This document shows positions 15,281 to 23,638 of a stretch of DNA of 38,953 bases, piece after piece. The notes under the pieces are model-generated. The model saw nothing but the letters and a program-made list of their open reading frames with translations. It was not told where the DNA came from and made no database searches. The translations under genes and the position numbers were made by a program. The stretch is taken from contig SEIO01000029.1 of NCBI GenBank assembly GCA_004145795.1, positions 1-38,953 on the forward strand, in the 5' to 3' direction. The stretch comes from Lentibacillus lipolyticus (GTDB lineage Bacteria > Bacillota > Bacilli > Bacillales > Amphibacillaceae). The first letter of the stretch is position 1. Each line of letters starts with the position of its first letter.

Positions 15281-15988
15281 GTGATACGTGATTGGCTGAC
15301 GACATCAAAGTATACTGTCATCTTTACTGGAGCCGGTATGTCAACAGAAAGCGGCCTGCCTGATTTCCGCTCGTCCGGCCAGGGGCTTTGGGAGCAAAGG
15401 GATCCGAGCGAAATCGCCAGTGCCGATGCATTGAATAATAATGTGGAAGCATTCATTGATTTCTACCGAACGCGGGTTCTCCATGTAAAGGATTACAAGC
15501 CTCACAAAGGCCATTCTATTTTAGCTAACTGGGAAAAACAAGGACTGGTCCAATCCATCATCACACAAAACGTCGATGGGTTCCACCAAGAGGCGGGGTG
15601 CAAACGGGTCGCTGAACTCCACGGGACACTGCAAAAATTGCACTGCCAATCATGTGGGAAGGAATATAACAGTCAGGAATATGTTAATCAGGAATATTAT
15701 TGCAAATGCGGCGGGGTACTGAGGCCTTCGATTGTATTATTCGGAGAAACACTGCCACAGGACGCCTTTCAGTTTGCCCTGTCCGAAGCTGAAAAAGCAG
15801 ACCTGTTTATTGTGCTTGGTTCATCGCTCAGTGTAACACCAGCCAATCAGTTTCCTCTCATTGCTAAAGAGAATGGGGCCCGGCTGGTTATCGTTAACCG
15901 GGAGCCAACCGAGCTTGATGGTTTTGCCGATCAAGTCATTCATGGACGGAAAATTGGCGATGTGCTGCAAGAATGGGATAGCGAATAA
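15281..15988 (+). CDS. NAD-dependent protein deacylase (sirtuin)
   Basis: A class III lysine deacylase of 235 aa that removes acyl groups from proteins using NAD. Seen in order: NAD-binding GAGMSTESGLPDFR (17-30), TQNVDGFHQEAG (95-106), catalytic His114 in AELHGTL, a four-cysteine zinc site (Cys122, 125, 141, 143; CQSCGK and CKCGG), then RPSIVLFGE and VLGSSLSVTPAN. The GTG start at 15281 follows TGGAGGG. No acetyl-CoA synthetase gene, a frequent target, is adjacent. It corresponds to the CobB/SrtN group. Confidence 0.95.
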   Translation: MIRDWLTTSKYTVIFTGAGMSTESGLPDFRSSGQGLWEQRDPSEIASADALNNNVEAFIDFYRTRVLHVKDYKPHKGHSILANWEKQGLVQSIITQNVDGFHQEAGCKRVAELHGTLQKLHCQSCGKEYNSQEYVNQEYYCKCGGVLRPSIVLFGETLPQDAFQFALSEAEKADLFIVLGSSLSVTPANQFPLIAKENGARLVIVNREPTELDGFADQVIHGRKIGDVLQEWDSE

Positions 15989-16119
15989 ACTTGCCTAGAA
16001 GTAGCCAACAACAAAATAAGCTGGGAATTTTCATGACACTAATCGTGGATGCTTACCGTTTTTTCTTCCATTGTACCATGATAAGATAGAACCAAACCAT
16101 GAATGAAGGGGACGAGTTC

Positions 16120-17367
16120 ATGAGCCAATCTGCCGATCCTAAATCATTTCAGGATACATTTGATTCACCGGAAGGGCTGGCCGATCGCATCGCCGAAATA
16201 TTGGAATGCCCTATTACCATTGAAGACGCCAATCACCGGATCATTTCTTACAGCAGGCATGATAAGAATGTGGACGATGCGAGAGTTTCAACCATTATAC
16301 GGCGGAGTGTGCCGGAAGATGTCATCACCAGCCTTTGGGAGAACGGTGTCATGACACGTCTGTTTGAAAGCAGTGACCCCGTTTTCGTCCCTGCCATCGA
16401 AAAAGTGGGACTCGGAAACCGGGTAGCTATCGCCGTCCACAAACATCATGAAGTACTCGGTTTTATTTGGGCACAGACAAACGATACGACCATTACAAGT
16501 GACAAATTATCGCTGATGAAAGATGCGGCCAAACTCGTAAAGAATCAATTGCACCAGCACCACCTCAAAAAGAAAAAAACGGAAGCAGACTACCATGAAT
16601 TCTTTTGGCAGCTGCTTGCCGGCCATTTACAGCAGCCGAATGAAATCAATAGACAAGCCAGACGTTTTGGGCTGGAAATTGGAGATTTCTTCTCGATTGC
16701 CATCATAGAATTCGATGATGACGTGACGCAGACCATTGAAAAGCATGCCTACTACCTGACAGAAACATTTCACCAGCCATATGTTGTCTGCCGGATTTTT
16801 GACCAGAATCAGCTCATCATTCTCGTAAACCTGGAATCCGTACCCAACCCCAGAAAAAAACTTCACACATTTGTGGAGGATTTCAAGGGAAAACTGACAA
16901 ACCGACTCAATATTAGTCTTCCAAAAGGGGCTTTCGGCCTTGTTTACAGTTCACCAGTGTATATTAAGGACAGTTACAGACAGGCAATCAGTGTTCTCGA
17001 GCTAAAAGAGCAATTCTCCTCTGCATTACAGCATGTCAGCGGCTACTATGAACTTGGCGTTTATCAATTTTTGCATGAACTGAGCGCCATCAGGAATCGG
17101 GACAACTACCGAAATGATGCGCTGGACCGCCTGAAGAACTATGACAGGAAAAACCGTTCAGATATGGTGGCATCCCTTCATGCATACTTGGCATGTGACA
17201 GCAATGTGTACAACGCTGCAAAAAAGATGCATGTCCACGCCAACACATTGAACTATCGCCTGAAACGCATTACCGATATTGGTGAAATAAACTTAAAGGA
17301 CCCCAATCAAAAAATGACGCTATACCTTGATATACTGATTGAGCGTATGGAGCAGGATGATTTGTAA
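16120..17367 (+). CDS. adeR: AdeR-like PucR/CdaR-family transcription activator of ald
   Basis: This 415-aa protein has a GAF-like N-terminal sensor region (LADRIAEILECPITIEDANH and AVHKHHEVLGFIWAQ). A central GGDEF-like CdaR segment follows (DFFSIAIIEFDDD, FGLVYSSPVYIKDSYRQA), and a C-terminal PucR-type HTH (DSNVYNAAKKMHVHANTLNY, then RLKRI). Because it directly precedes alanine dehydrogenase in the same direction, it matches B. subtilis AdeR, the alanine-responsive activator of ald. The ATG at 16120 lies after AAGGGG; a preceding in-frame ATG lacks a site. The terminator overlaps its stop codon, so ald has its own promoter. Confidence 0.88.
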   Translation: MSQSADPKSFQDTFDSPEGLADRIAEILECPITIEDANHRIISYSRHDKNVDDARVSTIIRRSVPEDVITSLWENGVMTRLFESSDPVFVPAIEKVGLGNRVAIAVHKHHEVLGFIWAQTNDTTITSDKLSLMKDAAKLVKNQLHQHHLKKKKTEADYHEFFWQLLAGHLQQPNEINRQARRFGLEIGDFFSIAIIEFDDDVTQTIEKHAYYLTETFHQPYVVCRIFDQNQLIILVNLESVPNPRKKLHTFVEDFKGKLTNRLNISLPKGAFGLVYSSPVYIKDSYRQAISVLELKEQFSSALQHVSGYYELGVYQFLHELSAIRNRDNYRNDALDRLKNYDRKNRSDMVASLHAYLACDSNVYNAAKKMHVHANTLNYRLKRITDIGEINLKDPNQKMTLYLDILIERMEQDDL

Positions 17368-17396
17368 TTTTCTACAAACTAACCTGCTCTTTTTTT
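17348..17396 (+). terminator. Terminator of adeR
   Basis: GAGCAGG (17350-17356, inside the coding sequence) pairs with CCTGCTC (17383-17389), with an inner TTGTA/TACAA stem, followed by seven T. The adeR stop codon lies inside the hairpin. Confidence 0.8.
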
Positions 17397-17408
17397 GTTT
17401 TATTACTA

Positions 17409-17437
17409 ATGAAAACGCTATCCAAAACAGTTATAAT
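17409..17437 (+). promoter_or_regulatory. ald promoter region with candidate cre site
   Basis: A TATAAT -10 box (17432-17437) lies 39 bp before the ald start. ATGAAAACGCTATCC (17409-17423) fits the CcpA site consensus WTGNAANCGNWNNCW at all but the last fixed position and covers the -35 area. The -35 box itself is poor, as expected for an AdeR-activated promoter. Confidence 0.55.
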
Positions 17438-17475
17438 GAAAGGAAGAAATCTTATTGCCAAGGGGGAAATTTTCC

Positions 17476-18594
17476 ATGATTATCAGTGTACCAAAAGAAA
17501 TCAAAAATAATGAAAACCGCGTTGCCATTACGCCTGCAGGGGTGGATAACCTGGTAAATGCCGGACATACAGTTATCGTCGAAGCCAATGCCGGTACTGG
17601 AAGCAACTTTACGGACGATGAATACAAAGCAGCCGGAGCTGAAATTCTCGAAAATGCAGCCGACGTATGGAACAAAGCCGATATGATCATGAAAGTTAAG
17701 GAACCGCTCCCTTCCGAATACGACTACTTCCGTGAAGGCCTAATCCTGTTTACGTACCTCCATTTGGCTGCAGAGCCGGAATTGGCTAAAGCCCTGGCGG
17801 AAAAAGGGGTTACCGCAATTGCTTACGAAACGATTACTGTCAACGGCACGCTTCCACTGCTGTCACCGATGAGTGAAGTTGCTGGCCGAATGGCTTCCCA
17901 GATTGGGTCACAATATCTTGAAAAGGCAAAAGGTGGAAAAGGTGTTCTCCTGGGCGGCGTTCCTGGTGTGAACCGTGGCAAAGTCACTATTGTTGGTGGC
18001 GGTATGGTTGGCACAAATGCAGCGAAAATTGCGCTGGGACTTGGTGCGGATGTCACTATTCTCGATTTGAATCCGGAACGACTGCGCCAGCTTGAGGATA
18101 TTTTCGGGGGAAGCGTACAAACATTAATGTCCAATCCGGCAAATATTGCTAATTCAGTCAAAGACTCCGACTTGGTCATCGGAGCTGTCCTGATTCCAGG
18201 AGCAAAAGCACCAAAACTGGTAACAGAAGATATGGTCCAATCCATGCAGCCTGGATCAGTAATTGTAGACGTGGCAATTGATCAGGGCGGCAACTTCGAA
18301 ACCGTTGATCATATCACAACGCACGATGATCCAATCTATGAAAAACATGGTGTGTTGCATTATGCTGTGGCCAACATTCCTGGTGCCGTCCCACGTACAG
18401 CAACCATTGCACTGACAAATGTCACCATCCCATATGCCCTGCAAATTGCTAATAAGGGTGCCGAAAAAGCAATTAAAGACAGCAAAGCTATGAAAACTGG
18501 TGTAAATGTGCTTAATGGGAAGATTACGTATGAAGCGGTCGCACGTGACCTCGGCTATGACTATCAATCTGTTGACGACGTTCTTTCAAACTAA
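17476..18594 (+). CDS. ald: Alanine dehydrogenase
   Basis: It interconverts L-alanine and pyruvate with NAD; in B. subtilis it is needed for alanine use and normal sporulation. At 372 aa it is close to the B. subtilis enzyme. Catalytic Lys75 (MKVKEPLP) and His96 (FTYLHLAAE) are present, as are the NAD fold [11 protein letters not shown] (173-183) and VDVAIDQGG. The ATG at 17476 follows AAGGGGG. It lies behind adeR but has its own promoter, and a clear terminator follows. The last few residues are shorter than in B. subtilis, which is normal variation. Confidence 0.97.
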   Translation: MIISVPKEIKNNENRVAITPAGVDNLVNAGHTVIVEANAGTGSNFTDDEYKAAGAEILENAADVWNKADMIMKVKEPLPSEYDYFREGLILFTYLHLAAEPELAKALAEKGVTAIAYETITVNGTLPLLSPMSEVAGRMASQIGSQYLEKAKGGKGVLLGGVPGVNRGKVTIVGGGMVGTNAAKIALGLGADVTILDLNPERLRQLEDIFGGSVQTLMSNPANIANSVKDSDLVIGAVLIPGAKAPKLVTEDMVQSMQPGSVIVDVAIDQGGNFETVDHITTHDDPIYEKHGVLHYAVANIPGAVPRTATIALTNVTIPYALQIANKGAEKAIKDSKAMKTGVNVLNGKITYEAVARDLGYDYQSVDDVLSN

Positions 18595-18604
18595 TTGGCA
18601 ATAT

Positions 18605-18635
18605 TGGGCTGTCTTATCACAAGGCAGCCTTTTTA
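18605..18635 (+). terminator. Terminator of ald
   Basis: GGCTGTCTT (18607-18615) pairs with AAGGCAGCC (18621-18629) with one wobble pair, followed by TTTTT. Confidence 0.85.
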
Positions 18636-18702
18636 CTGCCGGACCATGGCAGTAATGCAATTTTCAAGCCAAAAGGATACCCAATCATCTAGGGCTTTAG
18701 TA

Positions 18703-18876
18703 TCATTCGATTGAATTTTTTCTCTGCCGTCGACTCATAGGGAAACGTTTTAACAATTGCCATTGGGCATCCCATGGATTTCCGTCTTCTAATAAATGGT
18801 AAAGCGTCTTGTCGAACATTGTAACGTTTTGACTTTGATTGCCGAAGAGGTTGCATTTTTTGTGAGGAATAGACAT
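18703..18876 (-). CDS. Small 57-aa hypothetical protein
   Basis: A 57-codon frame with coding-like composition: MSIPHKKCNLFGNQSQNVTM, then FDKTLYHLLEDGNPWDAQWQ and LLKRFPMSRRQRKNSIE. The second half (from an internal ATG at 18819) reads like a small helical protein with a basic end. No clear ribosome site precedes either start, which lowers confidence. It occupies an otherwise empty 350-bp gap between ald and the Spo0E-like gene and runs opposite to both. Confidence 0.45.
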   Translation of the reverse strand: MSIPHKKCNLFGNQSQNVTMFDKTLYHLLEDGNPWDAQWQLLKRFPMSRRQRKNSIE

Positions 18877-18951
18877 AATAGTTTTCGTGCGCTTCTAAGA
18901 CAAACGACCCAGGGTAACCTACATAATATTTGAAGGGAAGAATGGTGTATC

Positions 18952-19167
18952 ATGCCAGCACTATATATGGCCATTGCCAATAAGCGAAAAGAAATGATTG
19001 AACTAGGTAAAAAATATGGATTGACCGATCAACGAACAATCAAATGCAGCCAGCAACTCGATATGCTGCTGAACATCGACGAAAAGCGGACGCAGTACTT
19101 TTACGATGAAACGTCATTCAAGCACTACATTCTAACAAGCCAGCAAAAGGAACACATTAGCGCTTAA
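18952..19167 (+). CDS. Spo0E-like aspartyl-phosphate phosphatase
   Basis: This 71-aa protein has the Spo0E family signature: helix 1 (IANKRKEMIELGKKYGLTDQ) and helix 2 with the SQQLDMLLN motif carrying the catalytic Asp. Family members remove phosphate from Spo0A and so delay sporulation. The tail after residue 45 (DEKRTQYFYDETSFKHYILT) is longer than in the smallest members. The start at 18952 follows GAAGGGAAG; an ATG five codons later is possible. A terminator hairpin contains its stop codon. Its presence points to a spore-forming host. Confidence 0.85.
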   Translation: MPALYMAIANKRKEMIELGKKYGLTDQRTIKCSQQLDMLLNIDEKRTQYFYDETSFKHYILTSQQKEHISA

Positions 19168-19186
19168 GCTGATGTGTTCCTTTACG
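19145..19186 (+). terminator. Terminator of the Spo0E-like gene
   Basis: AAGGAACACAT (19147-19157) pairs perfectly with ATGTGTTCCTT (19172-19182), followed by TTA. The stop codon is in the loop. Confidence 0.75.
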
Positions 19187-19302
19187 GCATTTCATCATCA
19201 CACATGGATCAGTGAGGACAAGCAATGCCGGGTGCGTTAGATGGAAGTTTGAAGCAATATAAACCTTTATATGTTTGCCATATTGCCATAAACCTGTATA
19301 AA

Positions 19303-19347
19303 GAAAAACCAGCTTGCAGCACATGATGGCTACGAGCTGATTTTTCT
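19303..19347 (-). terminator. Bidirectional terminator after the GlcD-like gene
   Basis: CAGCTTGCAG (starting near 19312) pairs with CTACGAGCTG (ending near 19341) with one mismatch and one wobble, flanked by ATTTTTC on the plus side and GTTTTTC on the minus side. It lies about 95 bp past the stop of the gene at 19438-20820. Confidence 0.6.
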
Positions 19348-19437
19348 GTTTACACGAATATTGGTTATCGCCCGTTAGCGAAAAGAAGACGGGTTACGTT
19401 GACGATTTCAGTTATGTCTCAGCCTCTTTCGCTTCGT

Positions 19438-20820
19438 TTATTCAATAATTTTGCCAGGATTGAGAAGGTCATCCGGATCAAGTGCTCGTTTGATTTTCTT
19501 CATTACCCGGAGTGCCTCCCCATGTTCTCGTTCCTGGTATTTTTGTTTACCGGTGCCGACACCATGCTCCCCGGTACAGGTGCCACCACGCTCAAGAGCA
19601 TAGCTGACAATTCGCTCATTGACCCGATCGGCTTTTTCAATCTCCATTGGATTAGATGGATCGAGCATCAGAAGAATATGGTAGTTTCCATCACCAACAT
19701 GCCCCACTATTCCGCCGGAAAGACCCGACGCTTCCACTGCCTCCCGCGCATCTCTCACTGCTCCGGCAAGCTCGGAGATTGGGACACAAACATCGGTGAC
19801 CATCTGCTTTCTGCCAGGATGGTTGTGGATAAAAGCATAGGCGGCATGGTGACGCGCTTCCCAGAGTTTGTTGCGACCGGCTGTATCTGTTTCGAATTCG
19901 ATTTGACTGCAATTCCTATCACTTACAATTTCCTCCATAAACTGAACATCATGCTGCAAGCCCGCTTCATTACCGTGCAATTCCAGGAACAAGGTCGGCA
20001 CTTCTTGGTAATCAGTCTCACTGTACCGATTCATCTGCCTAATCGCTTCCTCATCGACCAATTCCACGCGGGCGATTGGAATGCCTGCCTGCATGACGGC
20101 GATAACGGCGTCAACTGCATCGTCAACTGAAGCAAACTCCGCCCTGGCCGCCATGATATGTTCAGGAATGCCAATTACTTTTAGCGTCAATTCGGTAAAA
20201 CAGCCCAGTGTTCCTTCCGATCCGACGAACAGTCCATTCAGATTGTACCCGGACGATGATTTTGCTGCCATGCTTCCGGTATGTATAATCGATCCATCCG
20301 CCAAAACAACCTCCAAGTCACGGACCTGATCGCGCATAATTCCATACCTTACCGATGTTGTCCCGCTTGCGTTCGTTGCTGCCATTCCGCCGAGCGTTGC
20401 ATCAGCCCCTGGGTCGACAGTGAAAAACAGGCCATATTTTTTTAGTTCTTTCTCTAATTGCGATCGTGTCGCACCCGGTTGCACTTTGACCAGAAAATCA
20501 TCTTCCCGCACTTCTAGGATCCTGTTCATGTTAGCAAAGTCAATGGTAATGCCACCCTGATATGGGATAACGCTGGCTTCCAGACTTGACCCATAGCCAT
20601 ATGGGACAACAGGTATATCATACCTGGCTCCCAGTTTCATAATTTCACTGACTTCTTCGGCGTCTTTCGGGAATACAACAACATCAGGCAAATGCGCTGC
20701 ATGGTATGATTCATCCGAGCTGTGCTGCTCTAACATGGTTTCATTTACTGTTACCCGGTCAGCCGATAATAATTCCCGCAACTTTTCTACTACTTCCATT
20801 TGTCTTCCCGTATCCTGCAT
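19438..20820 (-). CDS. FAD-linked D-lactate/glycolate oxidase-type dehydrogenase
   Basis: This 460-aa protein has a PCMH-type FAD-binding domain (PDVVVFPKDAEEVSEIMKLG; PYGYGSSLEASVIP; VDPGADATLGGMAATNASGT; GLFVGSEGTLG) and the C-terminal substrate domain of the GlcD/D-lactate dehydrogenase family (GGIVGHVGDGNYH, GGTCTGEHGVGTGK, LDPDDLLNPGKI). It oxidises a D-2-hydroxy acid such as D-lactate or glycolate with FAD; the exact substrate cannot be read from sequence. The start follows GGGGGAG. It lies 35 bp after a glyoxalase-fold gene in the same direction, so a role in clearing D-lactate from methylglyoxal is possible. Confidence 0.88.
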   Translation of the reverse strand: MQDTGRQMEVVEKLRELLSADRVTVNETMLEQHSSDESYHAAHLPDVVVFPKDAEEVSEIMKLGARYDIPVVPYGYGSSLEASVIPYQGGITIDFANMNRILEVREDDFLVKVQPGATRSQLEKELKKYGLFFTVDPGADATLGGMAATNASGTTSVRYGIMRDQVRDLEVVLADGSIIHTGSMAAKSSSGYNLNGLFVGSEGTLGCFTELTLKVIGIPEHIMAARAEFASVDDAVDAVIAVMQAGIPIARVELVDEEAIRQMNRYSETDYQEVPTLFLELHGNEAGLQHDVQFMEEIVSDRNCSQIEFETDTAGRNKLWEARHHAAYAFIHNHPGRKQMVTDVCVPISELAGAVRDAREAVEASGLSGGIVGHVGDGNYHILLMLDPSNPMEIEKADRVNERIVSYALERGGTCTGEHGVGTGKQKYQEREHGEALRVMKKIKRALDPDDLLNPGKIIE

Positions 20821-20855
20821 CAGACAAGCTCCCCCTTTTATTCAATATGCCATCC

Positions 20856-21242
20856 TTATCGGGCCTGTGACAGTTGAATCAGGTTCCCACACGTATCATC
20901 GAAAATCGCAAACGTCACCGGTCCCGCTTCGGTTGGTTCTATCGTAAATTCCACACCTTGTTCCTTCATCCGTTTATACTCCTGCCAAATATCCTCCACC
21001 ACAAATGATGTGGCCGGGATCCCTTGGTTATAAATGGCTTCTTGATATGTTTTTGCGGCCTCATTCTCGTTGGGCTCCAGAAGCAGCTCTACCCCATCCG
21101 GGTCTTCTGGCGATACAACCGTCAGCCACTTAAAGTCTCCGGCAGGCATATCCATTTTCTTCTGAAATCCTAAAACATCTGTATAAAATTGAAGCGCTTT
21201 CTCTTGATCGTTAACAAAAACACTCGTTACTTTAATACGCAT
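20856..21242 (-). CDS. VOC/glyoxalase-fold protein
   Basis: This 128-aa single vicinal-oxygen-chelate domain has two beta-alpha-beta-beta-beta halves: VTSVFVNDQEKALQFYTDVLG at the start and FVVEDIWQEYKRMKEQGVEF in the middle, ending FAIFDDTCGNLIQLSQ. Metal-ligand candidates include the two Glu near the ends of the halves. The family includes glyoxalase I, resistance proteins and dioxygenases; specificity is not readable. The ATG at 21242 follows GGAGG by six bases. It precedes the GlcD-like gene by 35 bp, probably in one operon. Confidence 0.85.
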   Translation of the reverse strand: MRIKVTSVFVNDQEKALQFYTDVLGFQKKMDMPAGDFKWLTVVSPEDPDGVELLLEPNENEAAKTYQEAIYNQGIPATSFVVEDIWQEYKRMKEQGVEFTIEPTEAGPVTFAIFDDTCGNLIQLSQAR

Positions 21243-21419
21243 GTTCAACCTCCATTCTCTATTATTATAGCAGGAATTCCGCTACAATATCATTCAAAAA
21301 ACGATTTTTACGTTGATTGGAAGAAAAACTTTCATTTCATATGAGGATGTATTTTCTCTTACCATGGAGAGTTCCAACTGAATCGGGCACTCATTAGGAT
21401 TGGATTTTCCCCATCAAAC

Positions 21420-21452
21420 GTAAAACCCCTCATCGCGTGATGAGAGGTTTCC
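21420..21452 (-). terminator. Terminator of the bdh-thiolase operon
   Basis: AAACCCCTCAT (21423-21433) pairs with ATGAGAGGTTT (21440-21450) with one mismatch; the minus strand continues TTTTACGTTT. Confidence 0.7.
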
Positions 21453-21465
21453 CACATTACTATCC

Positions 21466-22644
21466 TTAAAGTACTTCCACAACCATGGCAATTCCCTGTC
21501 CGCCCCCGATGCAAAGGGAAGCGACACCATGCTGCTGACCGCGCCGTTTCAGTTCTTTGATAAGACTGTACAGCACTCTTGTGCCACTCGCGCCAACTGG
21601 ATGCCCAAGTGCAATGGCACCACCATTCACATTAACCTTGTCGCGGTCAAGTCCCAATTCTTTTTCCACGGCCAAATACTGTGCGGCGAATGCTTCATTT
21701 ACTTCAATCAAATCCATGTCATCAATTGTCATTTCTGCTTTTTGAAGGGCCAGCTTGATAGCTGGAACCGGACCGATCCCCATAACAGATGGATCGACAC
21801 CAGCTACTCCATACGATACGATTCGTGCAACAGGATTCAGGCCATTTTGCTGGACATACCTTTCACTTGCAACAACTGTTGCTCCGGCGCCATCATTAAT
21901 TCCGCTGGCATTCCCGCCAGTAACAGTACCGTCCTGTTTAAATGAAGGTTTCAGCTTAGCCAGTTTATCAACAGTGGTATCTTCCCGGATATGCTCATCC
22001 GTGTCTACCGTTACCGTGCCTTTCCGAGTTTTCCGTTCAACCGGAACAATCTCTTCCGCGAATCGCCCATCTTGTCTGGCTGCTGCAGCACGCTGATGGC
22101 TCAGGCTAGCATACTCGTCCTGCTCCATGCGGGATATCGAATACGCTGCAGCAAGGTTTTCCGCAGTGATGCCCATACCTGCTCCGATATATTCGTCTGT
22201 CAATGCCGCCCACAGCATGTCATCAACCTGTGGCGTTTTCAGCTTTGTTCCGAACCGGCTTCCCCTTAGTGCGTATGGGGCAAGGCTCATGCTTTCTACG
22301 CCGCCGGCCAGTGCCACATTGCCGTCGCCAAGCATAATCGACTGGGCAGCAGACACAACCGACTGCAACCCTGATCCGCATAGCCGATTGACGGTCAACG
22401 CGGGGCTTTCTGAAGGGATGCCTGCCTGCAGGGCGATATGCCTTGTTGCATATGGTGCATTTTTAGCCGAATGAATGACATTTCCCATAACCGTAAAATC
22501 AATCGCATCTGCACTGACTCCGCTGCGTTGCATCGCTTCGTGCGCAACCGTCACACCGAGTTCAGTTGGGTCTGCATCTTTCAGGCTGCCGCCGAATGAA
22601 CCAAACGGGGTGCGTGCCCCTTCCAGAATATATACATTTTCCAT
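21466..22644 (-). CDS. Acetyl-CoA C-acyltransferase (thiolase)
   Basis: This 392-aa thiolase has the acyl-accepting Cys89 in NRLCGSGLQSVVSAAQ, the NEAFAAQYLAVEKELGLD segment, the His-containing GGAIALGHPVGASGTR and the second catalytic Cys in CIGGGQGIAMV. It interconverts two acetyl-CoA and acetoacetyl-CoA or cleaves longer 3-ketoacyl-CoA. It follows a 3-hydroxybutyrate dehydrogenase by about 20 bp, which favours a short-chain role in ketone-body or polyhydroxybutyrate turnover. Two ATGs occur in tandem after AGGAG; I use the second (22644) for better spacing. Confidence 0.93.
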   Translation of the reverse strand: MENVYILEGARTPFGSFGGSLKDADPTELGVTVAHEAMQRSGVSADAIDFTVMGNVIHSAKNAPYATRHIALQAGIPSESPALTVNRLCGSGLQSVVSAAQSIMLGDGNVALAGGVESMSLAPYALRGSRFGTKLKTPQVDDMLWAALTDEYIGAGMGITAENLAAAYSISRMEQDEYASLSHQRAAAARQDGRFAEEIVPVERKTRKGTVTVDTDEHIREDTTVDKLAKLKPSFKQDGTVTGGNASGINDGAGATVVASERYVQQNGLNPVARIVSYGVAGVDPSVMGIGPVPAIKLALQKAEMTIDDMDLIEVNEAFAAQYLAVEKELGLDRDKVNVNGGAIALGHPVGASGTRVLYSLIKELKRRGQQHGVASLCIGGGQGIAMVVEVL

Positions 22645-22664
22645 CATTTCACTCCTCTTCTTCG

Positions 22665-23441
22665 TTACTGGGCCGTGTAGCCCCCATCAAGCACAATCGC
22701 CTGCCCTGTAACACCTTTTGCCTTATCACTTGCCAAAAACATCGTATAATCAGAAATCTCCTGTACTTGTAACAATCTTTTTTGCGGGACGAGCGGGTAC
22801 AATACTTCCTCCAATACGCTTTCCACTGGAACATTGCGATTTTTCGCCAGATCCTCAAACTGGTTGCGAACAAGCGGTGTATCGACATAGCCCGGACACA
22901 TGGCGTTTACAGTAATGCCATGCTCAGCTCCTTCAAGCGCGGTCACTTTAGTCAAGCCGATGACACCATGCTTTGCACTATTATAGGCAGCTTTACCGGC
23001 AAATCCGATCAGCCCGTTAATCGAGGCCATATTGATAATCCGTCCGAAGCCCTGTTCTTTCATGATTGGAAATACATGTTTTGTTGCCATAAATGGCGCA
23101 ACAAGCATGAGTTTTGTAATAAATTCAAAGGTTTCGGTTGGAAATTCTTCAACTGATGTGACATGCTGCATGCCGGCATTGTTAATCAGTACATCCAGTC
23201 TGCCATATGTTGCAACTGTCTGATCGATTGCTTCCTTAAGTTCCTCTTCCTTCGTCACATCACACTTCAGGCCGGTACACGTATATCCTTCATTGGCCAG
23301 CTCATCTGCCGCTTTTTTCACTTTGTCCTCATTGATATCAGACAAAACGACTGCTGCACCATTTCTGGCAAATTCCGCGCCAGTCTCATAGCCAATGCCG
23401 CTTGCCGCCCCTGTAATGAACACGACTTTATTGTCCACCAT
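22665..23441 (-). CDS. 3-hydroxybutyrate dehydrogenase
   Basis: This 258-aa short-chain dehydrogenase has the NAD motif TGAASGIG (10-17), the NNAG motif (87-90) and the catalytic Ser140, Tyr153 and Lys157 (MASINGLIGF; YNSAK). CPGYVDTPLVRNQFEDLAKN and the EEVLYPLVPQKRLLQVQEIS stretch are typical of D-3-hydroxybutyrate dehydrogenases. It makes acetoacetate from 3-hydroxybutyrate, feeding the thiolase encoded next after activation to acetoacetyl-CoA. The ATG at 23441 has GAGGGGGA at ideal spacing; two ATGs just upstream are too close to that site. Upstream lies a fragment of a possible CoA-transferase gene. Confidence 0.92.
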   Translation of the reverse strand: MVDNKVVFITGAASGIGYETGAEFARNGAAVVLSDINEDKVKKAADELANEGYTCTGLKCDVTKEEELKEAIDQTVATYGRLDVLINNAGMQHVTSVEEFPTETFEFITKLMLVAPFMATKHVFPIMKEQGFGRIINMASINGLIGFAGKAAYNSAKHGVIGLTKVTALEGAEHGITVNAMCPGYVDTPLVRNQFEDLAKNRNVPVESVLEEVLYPLVPQKRLLQVQEISDYTMFLASDKAKGVTGQAIVLDGGYTAQ

Positions 23442-23497
23442 TTGCATCATTCCCCCTCATTGCATCAAAGTTTACCGGTGCCCTCACCTTAAAACAG

Positions 23498-23638
23498 TTA
23501 GTACGCCCCAACCCGCAGCTGATCACTGATTTGCAGTTCCGGTTCAGTTGCCGCAACTACTTCTTCCGGCGTCCACCCTTCTGCAAATTTGTTGGTGTCA
23601 ATGGATTTTAACTCGTCTGCTAACCGCAATAATGATCG
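23498..23638 (-). pseudogene. 3' remnant of a possible 3-oxoacid CoA-transferase gene
   Basis: In the frame ending at the TAA at 23498-23500 the minus strand encodes LADELKSIDTNKFAEGWTPE followed by EVVAATEPELQISDQLRVGA and Y. The EGWTPEEVVAATEPEL-x-x-SDQL ending resembles the C-terminus of CoA-transferase beta subunits (human SCOT ends EGLTVDDVQKSTGCDF and onward, from memory). A stop lies just upstream in frame, and the 3' end of the 23598-24056 gene overlaps the fragment. It sits 48 bp before 3-hydroxybutyrate dehydrogenase, just where an acetoacetate CoA-transferase gene would be expected. The identification rests on about 25 residues. Confidence 0.45.

Noticed and set aside
19366-19385. 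TTATCGCCCGTTAGCG as another repeat copy
   Set aside because: It fits the core loosely, but the neighbouring partner half is explained by a terminator hairpin, so I did not count it.
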